Assembly: GCA_013289685.1 (NCBI GenBank)
Contig: JABCZL010000004.1
Location: 186,001-250,000, forward strand
Source of the DNA: Acidobacteriota bacterium
GTDB lineage: Bacteria; Acidobacteriota; Terriglobia; Terriglobales; Acidobacteriaceae
Direction of reading: 5' to 3'
DNA: 64,000 bases
In this document: piece by piece, positions 51,708 through 61,933 of the stretch
Position numbering within the stretch: position 1 is the stretch's first letter
How the letters are laid out: each line of letters opens with the position of its first letter
The notes under the pieces: model-generated
What the model saw: the letters and a program-made list of their open reading frames with translations, nothing else
What the model was told of the DNA's origin: nothing
The model's database searches: none
Position numbers and translations under genes: made by a program

Positions 51708-52829
51708 TTATGCGGTTAACAGCCCCCATCCAAGAGTCAGCCCGTCTCTCACAACGTGCAGAGGTGGCAGTACTCCCACGTGCAGCTCGAGAAAACGGCG
51801 GAAGATTTCCGGCCGCTTCTCGAAGACCTGCAATGTACGACGCTGCAGCCACGGACGACGATCGAGAGTGAGCATCAGCCGGGCCATGCAGAGCGGACGC
51901 AGGGCCAGCTTACGATGTGCAGCCTGATAGCGTTCAAGGTCGCCGGATTCCATGCTTTCCGCCAGCGCAACCGCCTGACTGAACGCCAGCCCCAGTCCTT
52001 CTCCTGTGATCGCATCCACGGTACCTGAGGCATCCCCGATCAGCGCTACATTGCCTCGCCACACATGTGTGAGCTTGCGATTGCCGGTAAGAGATCCTCG
52101 TTCGGAGGACACCGCCTCGGCGCCACGCAATCTCTCAGCAAGTGAGGGCAAGGCCCGCAGCCCTTCCTCCAGCCGCAGACTGGAATCATGTGAAGCCAGT
52201 GCCACGCAGACTTGCTCGCGGCTCACAGCCGTGGCGTACCCCTGGCAGTGGTCGCCCCAGTAGACTTCCATGTGGTCGCTCCAGGGTGCGACGCGGTAAT
52301 GCCGTCGGAACGCGTAACGAAGCCGAGGCCGCGGGCCGCGATCGAGACCAGCCCATCGCCGCACGCGCGATTTCGAGCCATCCGCGCCAACAATCCAGCG
52401 CGCGTGAACCACGCGATCGCCGAGATGAACTCCTTGTGGAGAGATGCCGGTAACCGCAGTTCGCCACAACAGGCCCGCGCCGAGCAGCGCCGCGCGTTCC
52501 GTCATCAGGCGATGCAGAGAAGTTCGGCGGACCGCGAGGCCGCAACTGTCGCCCGGAAATCGAGCATCCGCCGACAACGCGGCGCTGACGAAACGAATAC
52601 CGCGGAAGGGATGAGCGTCGGTCCTGGGCACGTGAATGCCAAGTCGCTCCAGCGCCGCCCGTCCATCTGGCAGCAAGCCTTCGCCGCAAGCCTTGTCGAT
52701 GGGCGGTTGCGCACCGTCGGCCACCAGCACCCGGAACCCTCGCTGGCGCGCCGCAATCGCCGCTGCCAGTCCCGCGGGGCCGCCCCCAATCACGAAAACA
52801 TCGGTCGCGTCTGGCACGCTCTGGCTCAT
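51708..52829 (-). CDS. FAD-dependent oxidoreductase (geranylgeranyl-reductase-like)
   Basis: 373 residues from ATG 52829; ATG 52859 (MSESDKGRN) is an alternative. The FAD-binding motif VFVIGGGPAGLAAAIAARQ is at 12-30, the second FAD motif GNVALIGDASGTVDAITGEG at ~275-295, and WIVGADGSKSRVR lies between. This is the p-hydroxybenzoate-hydroxylase-like group to which geranylgeranyl reductases belong. The gene follows the type III polyketide synthase gene by ~40 bp. In actinobacteria and other phyla such pairs hydroxylate or reduce the alkylresorcinol/pyrone product; this would fit here but is inference. Confidence 0.85.
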   Translation of the reverse strand: MSQSVPDATDVFVIGGGPAGLAAAIAARQRGFRVLVADGAQPPIDKACGEGLLPDGRAALERLGIHVPRTDAHPFRGIRFVSAALSADARFPGDSCGLAVRRTSLHRLMTERAALLGAGLLWRTAVTGISPQGVHLGDRVVHARWIVGADGSKSRVRRWAGLDRGPRPRLRYAFRRHYRVAPWSDHMEVYWGDHCQGYATAVSREQVCVALASHDSSLRLEEGLRALPSLAERLRGAEAVSSERGSLTGNRKLTHVWRGNVALIGDASGTVDAITGEGLGLAFSQAVALAESMESGDLERYQAAHRKLALRPLCMARLMLTLDRRPWLQRRTLQVFEKRPEIFRRFLELHVGVLPPLHVVRDGLTLGWGLLTA

Positions 52830-52870
52830 GTTTCTGCCCTTGTCACTCTCTGACATTACCAATTTCTGGC

Positions 52871-53935
52871 CTACCAGCGCAGCAGCAGCAGCTCCGAACA
52901 GAATCCGGGACCCATGGCCGCGAGTATGCCCATCGTACCCGGTTCCGGCCGCCGGTTCTTCATCACATCTTCCAGAACTACTAAGACAGACGCGGACGAA
53001 AGGTTCCCAACTTTTTTCAGGCAATCCCAGGAAGCATCGAGCTGCCCGTTGTGCAGGTCGAGCGCCGCCGCAGTCGCCTCCAGCACTTTCGGTCCGCCCG
53101 TATGCAGCACCCAGCTCCCGATTTCACTGCGTTTGTGTCCGTGGTCGGCCAGGAATGCATCGACATCGTGCCCCAGGTGTTCGCGAATCAGCACAGGCAC
53201 TTCCGGCGAGAGCGTGATGCGAAAGCCCTTCTCGGTTACCTTCCATCCCATCATCTCTTCGGTGTCAGGATAGAAGATGGATCGGGTTGCTACGATCTCG
53301 GGTCCCGTCGAAGGCAGGTCGTTCCCCGTGACATCGTCACCTGTAACAATGACCGCTGCCGAGCCATCCGCAAACAGCCCGGAGGAAATCAGATTGGCAA
53401 CAGAAAGATCATCCCGCTGGATGGTCAGCGAGCACAGCTCGACCGACACCAGCGCCGCCGCTTGCGATGGATAGGCGCGCACATAGTCCGCGGCGCGCGC
53501 AATTCCCGCCGCGCCGGCAACACACCCTAAACCAAAAATCGGTATCCGTCGAATATTGGTCGGCAATCCCATGCGGTTGATCAGCAAAGCGTCGATGGAG
53601 GGACTCGAGATACCAGTGACCGAAGTAAAAAACAACGCACCCAGTTCGCTTGGTTCAAGCCCCGCATGATGCAGGGCGCGGCAGAGCGCTTGTTCGCCCA
53701 GTTCCTGAGCGACCTGAATCCAGACGTCATTGGCCTGCCCCCAGGTTGTGAGTTCGTAGTATTTCTCAGGGGGCATCGCCAGATGGCGTCCTTCCACGGC
53801 GACGTTGCGGTGTAACCGCGCCAGCAGTTGCGGATTCCGTAGCCGGTCGCCCCAGTATTCCTGGAGTTTTTCCAGCAGAAATTTCTGAGAATAGTAATGC
53901 TTGGGGAAGGCGCTCGCGGCACTGGAGATTTTCAT
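52871..53935 (-). CDS. Type III polyketide synthase (chalcone/stilbene synthase family)
   Basis: 354 residues from ATG 53935, with AAGG nine bases upstream. It is a thiolase-fold homodimer. The triad is intact: Cys138 in FGLGCVAGAAG, His278 in WVLHTGGPKV and Asn311 in GNLSSAS. It should extend an acyl-CoA or acyl-ACP with malonyl-CoA to make alkylresorcinols or alkylpyrones, often membrane phenolic lipids. With the FAD oxidoreductase and perhaps the YceI lipid-binding protein downstream it forms a small lipid-polyketide cluster. No methyltransferase of the usual isoprenylcysteine type is present. Confidence 0.92.
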   Translation of the reverse strand: MKISSAASAFPKHYYSQKFLLEKLQEYWGDRLRNPQLLARLHRNVAVEGRHLAMPPEKYYELTTWGQANDVWIQVAQELGEQALCRALHHAGLEPSELGALFFTSVTGISSPSIDALLINRMGLPTNIRRIPIFGLGCVAGAAGIARAADYVRAYPSQAAALVSVELCSLTIQRDDLSVANLISSGLFADGSAAVIVTGDDVTGNDLPSTGPEIVATRSIFYPDTEEMMGWKVTEKGFRITLSPEVPVLIREHLGHDVDAFLADHGHKRSEIGSWVLHTGGPKVLEATAAALDLHNGQLDASWDCLKKVGNLSSASVLVVLEDVMKNRRPEPGTMGILAAMGPGFCSELLLLRW

Positions 53936-54182
53936 TTGTGTGGACCTTGGTCCCTCCCGAGCCAGCGCCATCACGATCCAGAGATCGGGCTCGCAGACCT
54001 AGATGATCCAGCGCCGTTCGCGCGTGCGCCGGCGTGGCGACCGTTCAGCCTTTATTGTCCCAATGCCGTCGTGCTGAGTTGTCACCCGCATGTTAAATCA
54101 AGAGCAGCTTGCGGAGACGAACTCGACTGCCACCCTGGCCGACTGCTCAAGTTGGAGCGCGTGTCCATTTCTTCTTCTTCTC

Positions 54183-55283
54183 CTAAGGCTTGGGTGTAAT
54201 GGCAAACGAAGTCGGATTCCCCGGGAGCGGGTAAGAGGCAACTGAGGTAAGCGCTCCGCTGCTGGTATTAAGATTGAAAGACTGAACCACGGGAGTCTTC
54301 TGGTTTCCCACAAACAAATAGCTCCCGTCCGGGTCACTGGCAATCACAGTGGGATTCGATCCCACGGCAAACGGCGAACTCGTCAGCAGAGTAAGTGTGC
54401 CATCTGAACCGACCGAGTACCCCGTGACAAAGGAGGTAGCTTGGTTGGCGACGAACAGATATTTGCCCGATTTGTCGATCAGAAGCGCAAGCGGTCCCGC
54501 GTATTGCACTCCCAACGGAGAATTGGCGAACTGGCTGAGCGAGCCATCTGCGTTAACCGTAAACTCGGAGATGGAGTCGTCGATGTTGTTGGCAGTGTAT
54601 AGAAAATCACCGTTGGAACCGAACTCGATGGCCAGCCCATAAGGATTCGTTCCCGTATAGAAAAATGAGTTCGGAGCAAGCGCGGTGAGAACTCCCTGGT
54701 TAAGACTAAAGGCTTCGATCACTCCGGATAAGCCCACACCGTTGGATGGACCCGTGACGTAGAGAATTCCTCCGGACGGCGTCACCTGCATGTTGATGGG
54801 AGTAATACCGATTGGAGCGAACTGACCGGAAGTTTGGGGAACGGGCGTTAAAGCGCCACTGGTCGCGTCGATGGAGAACACCGAAATGTTAAACGAGCCG
54901 GAATTGCCGACGTAAAGAAAGGTCCCGGCAGAGTCCATGGCAAGCAGCGTGGGAGCGACGCCTACGACCGCGCGCGGCGTGACCTCCGTGAGAGTGCCAG
55001 CCGGCGCAATATCAAATAGAGAGACGTCGCCCTCGCCGGAGTTTGCCGCGTACAAGAATTTGCCCGACGGATGCATCGCCAGAGCCTGCACTCCCGGGCC
55101 CGCAGTGATGGGACTTCCCGTGAGTTGAGTGAGAATGCCCGAGTTGGGATCTTCGCGGTACACCGAAATCTGGTTCGACCCAGGAATTGCCGCGTACAAA
55201 AAACGGCTGCTGGTTGAAGTACAACCCACCCACAAAACCATGCTTGCGCAAACCAGAAACAGAGCCGCTGCTTTCTTTACCAT
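54183..55283 (-). CDS. YncE/lactonase-like seven-bladed propeller lipoprotein
   Basis: 366 residues from ATG 55283, with AGGAG seven bases upstream. The N-terminus is a lipoprotein signal (KKAAALFLVCASMVLWVGC, lipobox before the Cys). Repeated blade motifs run through the chain: FLYAAIPGSNQISVYREDP, FLYAANSGEGDVSLFDI, FLYVGNSGSFNISVFSI, YLFVANQATSFVTGYSV. This is the 6-phosphogluconolactonase/YncE fold. An enzymatic role is doubtful because it is membrane-anchored and exported; it is probably a binding protein. It is monocistronic, about 290 bp downstream of the mdtC-like gene's end. Confidence 0.88.
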   Translation of the reverse strand: MVKKAAALFLVCASMVLWVGCTSTSSRFLYAAIPGSNQISVYREDPNSGILTQLTGSPITAGPGVQALAMHPSGKFLYAANSGEGDVSLFDIAPAGTLTEVTPRAVVGVAPTLLAMDSAGTFLYVGNSGSFNISVFSIDATSGALTPVPQTSGQFAPIGITPINMQVTPSGGILYVTGPSNGVGLSGVIEAFSLNQGVLTALAPNSFFYTGTNPYGLAIEFGSNGDFLYTANNIDDSISEFTVNADGSLSQFANSPLGVQYAGPLALLIDKSGKYLFVANQATSFVTGYSVGSDGTLTLLTSSPFAVGSNPTVIASDPDGSYLFVGNQKTPVVQSFNLNTSSGALTSVASYPLPGNPTSFAITPKP

Positions 55284-55573
55284 CCGTGACTCCTGAAGGA
55301 ATTTGTCGAAACCAAAATTGGGAAATCGCTGGCTCCCGTCAATCACCGGGAAGAGAGTATCTCTCAAGCAGGACGATTGTTACTCCTATCATACGGGACA
55401 AGCTGTCCCTCGCGCAGCAAACGCGGTGCATCTCTAGCTGCTGCGATGCAGGTTTTCTCCAGCCAGGTTGCACAAGGTCATTAGTGTAACCGACTGGATC
55501 GTTGAGAATGAAGCACTTGCTGCTCCTCGGACCGGCACCGATGAAAGCTCGGCAGATGGCTGGTCCGACCTGC

Positions 55574-58500
55574 TCAGTGAGCCGGACTCGGCCGGGGAGC
55601 GCCGGGGGACGATGTTGCCGGCAGCGCTTGCGCCTCGCCTCCCCGCAGAAACAGTCGCAGGCGATCGAGGTAAACGTATACGACCGGCGTCGTGAACAGC
55701 GTCAACATCTGGCTCACGATCAGTCCGCCAACGATGGTGATCCCCAGTGGCCGATGTAACTCGGAACCGGTTCCTCGGCCTAAAGCCAGCGGCAGCCCGC
55801 CCAACAACGCCGCCATGGTCGTCATCATGATCGGCCGGAAGCGCAAGATGCACGCTTCGTAAATCGCTTCCGCCGGTTTCTTCCCCTGGGTGCGTTCGAC
55901 GTCGAGGGCTACGTCGATCATCATGATCGCGTTCTTTTTCACCAATCCAATCAGCAGGATGATGCCGATCATCCCAATTACGTTGAGCTCGTTGTGGGTC
56001 AATAGAAGCGCCAGCAGCGCGCCCACGCCGGCTGAAGGGATCGTGGAGAGAATCGTAATGGGATGAATATAGCTCTCATACAGCATTCCCAGCACAATGT
56101 AGACCGCGCCCACCGCGGTGAGGATCAGGATCAGCATATTCGACCGCGAATCCTGAAACGCGGCGGCCGTTCCCTGAAAGCTAGCCTGGATCGTCGGCGG
56201 AAAGCCGATCGTACGCTCGGCTTTCTCAATGGCGTCTGTGGCTTGGCCTAGCGAAACTCCCGGTGCCAGGTTGAACGAGATCGTCACGGAAGGGACCTGT
56301 CCCTGGTGATTCACGGCCAGAGGCGTATTTGACGGTTCAAAGTGCGTGAATGCCGCCAACGGCACCGGCGTTCCCGCGGTCGACCGCAGGTAAATGTTTT
56401 GCAGCGCTTCCGGAGTCTGCTGGAACTGCGGCGCAACTTCCATCACCACGTGATACTGATTCAACGCCCGGTACATGGTCGAGACCTGGCGCTGGCCGAA
56501 AGCGTCATAAAGCGCGTTGTCCAGAGTTTGAGGCGTGATCCCCAAGCGGCTGGCGGTATCGCGATCGATCACCAGTTTGGCCTGCAATCCCTTATCCTGC
56601 TGGTCAGAGTTCTGGTCCCGCAGTTCGGGCAGGGTCCTTAGCTTGTCGAGCAAGCGCGGGGCCCACATGTTCAGATCGTTCAGGTTCGCGCTCTGCAGCG
56701 TGTACTGATACTGTGCGTTGCCATACCGCCCGCCGATGGTGAGTTCCTGCGACGACTGCAAAATCAGCGTGGCGCCCGGCACCACCGCCAGTTTGCCGCG
56801 CAGACGGTTGATCACATCGTCGGCAGTCACGTACTGGCAAGCCTGCCAGAAGTGTTGTTTCTGGCAAGGGCCACGCTGTTCCAGCGGCTTCAGCATCACG
56901 AAGAAGCGGCCCGAGTTCAGAGCTGAACCTCCACCCGTAAATCCTCCCATGGTGTCGACCGCCGGATCCTTCATCACGATGCTGATGTAGCGCTTCATCT
57001 TGTCGCTCATCGACTGGAACGAAATGTCCTGCGCTCCGATCACCGAGCCTTGAATGCGCCCGGTATCCTGCTGCGGGAAGAAACCGGTGGGTACCTTGAA
57101 ATAGAGGAAAATGCTCAGCGCAGCCACCAGAATGGTGACCGTCAGCATCACCGGCTGATAGGCCAAAACCCATTTCAGCATGCGGGTGTAGATTGCCAGC
57201 AATCGGTCGAAAAACCATTCACTGGCCCGGTAAAACATGTTGTGTTTCTCCGTCTTCGCCGGCCGCAGGAACTTGGCGCACATCGTTGGTGTGGTCGTAA
57301 GCGAAACCAGCAGCGACACTGTGATTGCCATGCTCAGCGTCACTGCGAACTCGCGGAACAGCCGACCCACAATTCCACCCATCATCAGGAGCGGGATAAA
57401 CACTGCGACCAGAGACACGCTCATCGACAGAACGGTGAATCCAATTTCCGCCGCTCCTTTAAACGTCGCCTGGACAACGTCCATGCCGTGCTCAATGTAG
57501 CGGGTGATGTTCTCCAGCACCACGATGGCATCATCGACGACAAATCCCGTCGAAATCGCCAGTGCCATCAGCGACAGATTGTCCAGGCTGTAGCCCAGCA
57601 GGTACATTCCTCCGAACGTTCCCACCAGAGAAAGCGGCACCGCGATGCTGGGAATGATGGTCGCGCGTACGGTGCGCAGGAACAGAAACACAACCATGAT
57701 CACGAGGAAGATCGAAATCAGCAGGGTTCTCTCGATGTCTTTTACCGACGCCCTCACCGAAGTCGTGCGGTCCGATACAATGGAAAGGTTGATCGCCGGC
57801 GAGATCGATGCCTGCAGATAGGGTAGGATCGCCCGCACCCGATCCACAGTGTCGATGATGTTGGCGCCCGGCTGCCGGAAGATCGCCATCATGATTCCCG
57901 GCTGGCCGTTGATCATTCCGAGATTGCGAACGTCCGACAGCGCGTCCACTACTTCGGCCACATCCCCTAACCGCACCGCCGCACCGTGGTTGTATGCCAC
58001 GATGAGAGGCCGATACTGGTCCGCGGTGAAGAGCTGATCCGTATCGCTGAAGGTATACGACGTCGTGTGGTCGGAAACCTGACCTTTCGGGCGGTTGGCG
58101 TTGGCCGCATTCAAAGCATTGCGCACCGCATCCAGCCCAACCCCCAGTTTGTTCAGCAAAGTCGGGTTCACCTCGACCCGCACCGCCGGTTGCGATGAGC
58201 CCCACACGAAAACCTGTCCGACTCCCTCTACCTGCGCCAGCTTTTGCGACAAGATCGAGTCGGCGGCGTCATACATCTGCGGCACGGTCACGGTTTCCGA
58301 GGTCAACCCCAGCAACAGAATCGGAGAGTCTGAAGGATTCACCTTGCGATAACTTGGATTGCTCGGCAGGTTCGCCGGGAGCTGGCTTCGAGCCGCATTG
58401 ATGGAGGCCTGCACGTCGCGAGCGGCAGCGTTGATGTCGCGGCTCAAATCGAATTGCAGCGAGATCCCGGTGCTCCCCAGTTGACTCGACGACGTCATCT

Positions 58501-58735
58501 GGTTGACGGCCGCGATGCGACCAAACTGCCGCTCCAACGGCGTGGCCACCGCCGATGCCATGGTTTGCGGATCAGCTCCCGGCAAGCTCGCGCCCACGCT
58601 GATCACCGGGAAATCCATTTTCGGCAGCGAAGCCACGGGAAGGAAATTGAATGCGAGAATCCCCGACAGCAGCAGCGCCGCCGCCAGCAGTGACGTGCCA
58701 ATCGGACGCCGGATAAATGGGGCCGAAATACTCAT
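55574..58735 (-). CDS. mdtC: RND efflux pump inner-membrane subunit, MdtC-like
   Basis: 1053 residues, complete for the family. Twelve membrane helices and two large periplasmic loops. The start SAPFIRRPIGTSLLAAALLL and the segments [20 protein letters not shown] (helix 4, with the proton-relay Asp pair) and [20 protein letters not shown] resemble E. coli MdtC more than MdtB. It pairs with the MdtB-like protein to form a hetero-trimeric proton-driven drug or bile-salt exporter. The start codon lies in the second of two 14-bp direct repeats. It is the last of three operon genes. Confidence 0.92.
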   Translation of the reverse strand: MSISAPFIRRPIGTSLLAAALLLSGILAFNFLPVASLPKMDFPVISVGASLPGADPQTMASAVATPLERQFGRIAAVNQMTSSSQLGSTGISLQFDLSRDINAAARDVQASINAARSQLPANLPSNPSYRKVNPSDSPILLLGLTSETVTVPQMYDAADSILSQKLAQVEGVGQVFVWGSSQPAVRVEVNPTLLNKLGVGLDAVRNALNAANANRPKGQVSDHTTSYTFSDTDQLFTADQYRPLIVAYNHGAAVRLGDVAEVVDALSDVRNLGMINGQPGIMMAIFRQPGANIIDTVDRVRAILPYLQASISPAINLSIVSDRTTSVRASVKDIERTLLISIFLVIMVVFLFLRTVRATIIPSIAVPLSLVGTFGGMYLLGYSLDNLSLMALAISTGFVVDDAIVVLENITRYIEHGMDVVQATFKGAAEIGFTVLSMSVSLVAVFIPLLMMGGIVGRLFREFAVTLSMAITVSLLVSLTTTPTMCAKFLRPAKTEKHNMFYRASEWFFDRLLAIYTRMLKWVLAYQPVMLTVTILVAALSIFLYFKVPTGFFPQQDTGRIQGSVIGAQDISFQSMSDKMKRYISIVMKDPAVDTMGGFTGGGSALNSGRFFVMLKPLEQRGPCQKQHFWQACQYVTADDVINRLRGKLAVVPGATLILQSSQELTIGGRYGNAQYQYTLQSANLNDLNMWAPRLLDKLRTLPELRDQNSDQQDKGLQAKLVIDRDTASRLGITPQTLDNALYDAFGQRQVSTMYRALNQYHVVMEVAPQFQQTPEALQNIYLRSTAGTPVPLAAFTHFEPSNTPLAVNHQGQVPSVTISFNLAPGVSLGQATDAIEKAERTIGFPPTIQASFQGTAAAFQDSRSNMLILILTAVGAVYIVLGMLYESYIHPITILSTIPSAGVGALLALLLTHNELNVIGMIGIILLIGLVKKNAIMMIDVALDVERTQGKKPAEAIYEACILRFRPIMMTTMAALLGGLPLALGRGTGSELHRPLGITIVGGLIVSQMLTLFTTPVVYVYLDRLRLFLRGGEAQALPATSSPGAPRPSPAH

Positions 58736-58760
58736 GTTCTACCCAGCATGTTCTACCCAG
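58733..58760. repeat. 14-bp tandem duplication at the mdtC-like start
   Basis: Two perfect copies of a 14-bp unit (58733-58746, 58747-58760). On the minus strand each contains an ATG. The upstream one opens a five-codon frame (M-L-G-R-T) whose TGA overlaps the start codon of the mdtC-like gene. Confidence 0.85.
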
Positions 58761-58765
58761 TATGA

Positions 58766-61700
58766 CTAGTCCGCCGACATCGGTTCCTGCGGAATCGGAT
58801 TGCCGATTCGATAGCGCGCGAACCTCTGTGCCAGCCGGTCAAACCACAAATAAACCACGGGCGTCGTGTACAGCGTGAGCAACTGGCTGAGCAGCAGTCC
58901 TCCGACAATGGTGATGCCGAGAGGCCGGCGCAGTTCCGCTCCAGTCCCCGTTCCCAGCGCCAGTGGCAGTCCGCCCAGCAATGCCGCCATCGTCGTCATC
59001 ATGATGGGCCGGAAGCGCAGCAGGCAGGCCTGATAAATCGCTTCCTCCGGCGGCTTATGCTCTACCCGTTCCGCCTCCAGCGCGAAGTCGATCATCATGA
59101 TGGCATTCTTTTTCACAATGCCGATCAGAAGGATGATGCCGATCAGCGCCACCACGGTTAAATCATTCCCCGTAACCATCAGAGCCAGAATCGCGCCCAC
59201 GCCCGCCGAAGGCAGGGTGGAAAGAATGGTCACGGGATGAATGTAGCTCTCGTACAAAACACCGAGCACAATGTAGACGGTGATCACGGCCGCCAGAATC
59301 AAATACGGCTCAGACGCCAGCGAGTTCTGAAACGCCGCAGCCGTCCCCTGAAACGCCGCGTGGATGCTGGGAGGCAGCTGAATGTCCTTCTCCGCCTGCT
59401 GGATCGCCTTAGTCGCGTCTCCCAGCGACGCTCCCGGCGCCAGATTGAACGAAAGCGTGACCACGGGAAACTGTCCCTGATGGTTGTTGGCCAGCGAGGC
59501 GTTACTCGACTGCATCTTCGTGAAGGTCGAGATCGGAACCGGCGCCCCGCTGGTCGACACGGCTGCGCCGTTGGCTGAGGGCGCGCCGGTGTTCGCCGTC
59601 ACCGTGCTGGGGCGGATGTAAATGTCTTTCAGAGCCTCGGGAGTCAGCGCGAAGTTCGGAAGAACTTCCAGGATCACGTGGTACTGGTTCAACTGCGTGA
59701 AGATCGTCGAAACCTGCCGCTGTCCGAAAGCGTCGTACAGGGTGTTGTCGATGGCTTGCGGGTAAATTCCCAGTCGCGACGCCGTGTCCCGGTCAATCGT
59801 GACATTCGTTTTGAGCCCGTTGTTCAGTTGGTCGGTGGCCACGTCGGTCAACGCGGGCAAGGTTTGCAGCTTCGCCACCAGCTTGGGAGTCCACTGTGCC
59901 AGTTCCTGCGCGTCCGCATCTTCTATCGAATACTGAAACTGGGTACGGCTCACGCGGTCTTCAACCGTGAGATCCTGCACCGGCTGCATGTAGAGCGTTA
60001 TGCCGTCGACCTTCGCCAGTTCGGGTTGCAGCCGCCGTATGATGGCCGAGGCATCGTCGGAGCGCTCATTGACTGGCTTCAGATTGATCTGGATCCGGCC
60101 CTGGTTCGGCGTGGTGTTTGTGCCGTCCACTCCGATGAACGACGACAGGCTGTCTACCGCCTTGTCTTTCAGGATGACTTTCGCCAGCTCCTGCTGGCGC
60201 TGCGCCAAAGCATCGAACGAAACGAAATCGGGCGCTTCCGACACGCCCAAAATTACTCCTGTATCCTGCACCGGGAAAAATCCCTTGGGCACGATCACGT
60301 ACAAAAAGAGCGTGAGGACCAGCGTTCCGAACGTCACCATCAGCGTCACGGTCTGGTGCTTCAGCACAATCTTCACCGTGCGCCCGTAAAACGCGATGAT
60401 CCGGTTGTAATAGTTCTCGGTCACTTCGTAGAAGCGGCCCTTGTCGCCTTCCTTGCGATGCTTCAGAAGCTTGGCGCACATCATCGGAGTCAGGGTCAGC
60501 GAAACTCCCGCCGAAACTAGAATCGTCACCGCCAGAGTGACGGCGAACTCGCGGAATAGGCGCCCCACAATGTCGCCCATGAACAGCAGCGGGATCAGCA
60601 CTGCAATCAGCGACACGGTCAGCGAAACAATCGTGAAACCGATCTGGCCCGACCCTTTCAGCGCGGCATCCAGCGGGGAGTCTCCCGCCTCCAGATAGCG
60701 GTCGATGTTCTCGATCATGACGATGGCGTCGTCCACCACGAAGCCGGTGGAGATGGTCAGCGCCATGAGTGTGAGATTGTTCAGACTGTAGCCGAGCAGG
60801 TACATCACGCCGAAAGTACCGATCAGAGAGAGAGGCACCGCGACGCTCGGAATCACCGTCGCGGCCAGATTCCGCAGGAACAGAAAGACCACCAGCACGA
60901 CCAGGGCAATGGCCAGCATCAACTCGAACTCCACGTCCTTGACGGAAGCGCGGATCGTGGTCGTCCGGTCGGTCAGAATCTGCACCGTCACCGCCGAGGG
61001 TAGGGACGCCTGCAACTGCGGTAACAGTTTCTTGATCCGGTCCACCACGCTGATAATGTTGGCTCCGGGCTGGCGCTGGATGTTGACGATCACCGCCGGC
61101 GTCAGATTCATCCACGCCGCGAGCCGAGTGTTCTCCGTCCCATCGATGACGTTCGCGACATCGCTGATCCGCACGGGCGCGCCGTTGTGATAGGCGATGA
61201 TGATGGGCTTGTACTGCTCGCTGGAGAAAAGCTGATCGTTGGCGCCGATGGTGTAGGACTGCCGCGTCCCATCGATCACGCCCTTGGCTTGATCCACGTT
61301 CGCCTGCGCCAGCGCCGCGCGCAGGTCTTCCAGACTGAGTCCGTAGGAAGCCAGCGCCGTCGGGTTGGCCTGAATCCGTACCGCCGGCTTCTGGCCGCCG
61401 CTGATCGAAACCAGCCCGACCCCGGGCAACTGCGAAATCTTCTGCGCCAGCGAAGTATCCGCAAGATCTTCCACCTTCGACAACGGCAGCGAATCCGAAG
61501 TCAGCGCCAGGGTGAGAATCGGGGCGTCGGCCGGATTCACCTTGTTGTAGATCGGGGGATTCGGTAAGTCTACCGGCAAGTACGTCGAGCCCGAGTTGAT
61601 CGCAGCCTGCACCTGCTGCTCTTCCACGTCAATGTTCTGATCAAGGCCGAACTGCAGCGTGATTACCGAACTGCCAAACGAACTGGTCGACGTCATCTGG

Positions 61701-61933
61701 CTCAGGCCGGGCACCTGGCCGAACTGCCGCTCCAGCGGGGACGTCACCGACGAAGCCATCACGTCGGGATCGGCCCCCGGATAAAACGTGACCACTTGAA
61801 TCGTTGGATAGTCGACCTCGGGCAGCGCCGACACCGGTAGTTGCATAAACGCAACCCCGCCCACGAGAAGCACGCCAACCATGAGCAGCGTGGTCGCGAC
61901 CGGCCGAAGAATAAATAAACGTGAAGGGCTCAT
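58766..61933 (-). CDS. mdtB: RND efflux pump inner-membrane subunit, MdtB-like
   Basis: 1055 residues, complete. The N-terminus [20 protein letters not shown], then [20 protein letters not shown] and helix 4 [20 protein letters not shown] (proton-relay Asp pair), [20 protein letters not shown] and the [13 protein letters not shown] segment closely follow E. coli MdtB. It overlaps the adaptor gene by four bases and precedes the MdtC-like gene by 30 bp. The three gene products, with an outer-membrane channel not encoded here, would form a tripartite exporter. Confidence 0.93.
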   Translation of the reverse strand: MSPSRLFILRPVATTLLMVGVLLVGGVAFMQLPVSALPEVDYPTIQVVTFYPGADPDVMASSVTSPLERQFGQVPGLSQMTSTSSFGSSVITLQFGLDQNIDVEEQQVQAAINSGSTYLPVDLPNPPIYNKVNPADAPILTLALTSDSLPLSKVEDLADTSLAQKISQLPGVGLVSISGGQKPAVRIQANPTALASYGLSLEDLRAALAQANVDQAKGVIDGTRQSYTIGANDQLFSSEQYKPIIIAYHNGAPVRISDVANVIDGTENTRLAAWMNLTPAVIVNIQRQPGANIISVVDRIKKLLPQLQASLPSAVTVQILTDRTTTIRASVKDVEFELMLAIALVVLVVFLFLRNLAATVIPSVAVPLSLIGTFGVMYLLGYSLNNLTLMALTISTGFVVDDAIVMIENIDRYLEAGDSPLDAALKGSGQIGFTIVSLTVSLIAVLIPLLFMGDIVGRLFREFAVTLAVTILVSAGVSLTLTPMMCAKLLKHRKEGDKGRFYEVTENYYNRIIAFYGRTVKIVLKHQTVTLMVTFGTLVLTLFLYVIVPKGFFPVQDTGVILGVSEAPDFVSFDALAQRQQELAKVILKDKAVDSLSSFIGVDGTNTTPNQGRIQINLKPVNERSDDASAIIRRLQPELAKVDGITLYMQPVQDLTVEDRVSRTQFQYSIEDADAQELAQWTPKLVAKLQTLPALTDVATDQLNNGLKTNVTIDRDTASRLGIYPQAIDNTLYDAFGQRQVSTIFTQLNQYHVILEVLPNFALTPEALKDIYIRPSTVTANTGAPSANGAAVSTSGAPVPISTFTKMQSSNASLANNHQGQFPVVTLSFNLAPGASLGDATKAIQQAEKDIQLPPSIHAAFQGTAAAFQNSLASEPYLILAAVITVYIVLGVLYESYIHPVTILSTLPSAGVGAILALMVTGNDLTVVALIGIILLIGIVKKNAIMMIDFALEAERVEHKPPEEAIYQACLLRFRPIMMTTMAALLGGLPLALGTGTGAELRRPLGITIVGGLLLSQLLTLYTTPVVYLWFDRLAQRFARYRIGNPIPQEPMSAD

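Noticed and set aside
60066..61115. 349-codon minus-strand frame inside the mdtB-like gene
   Set aside because: It is an alternate frame of a full-length RND transporter with conserved motifs.
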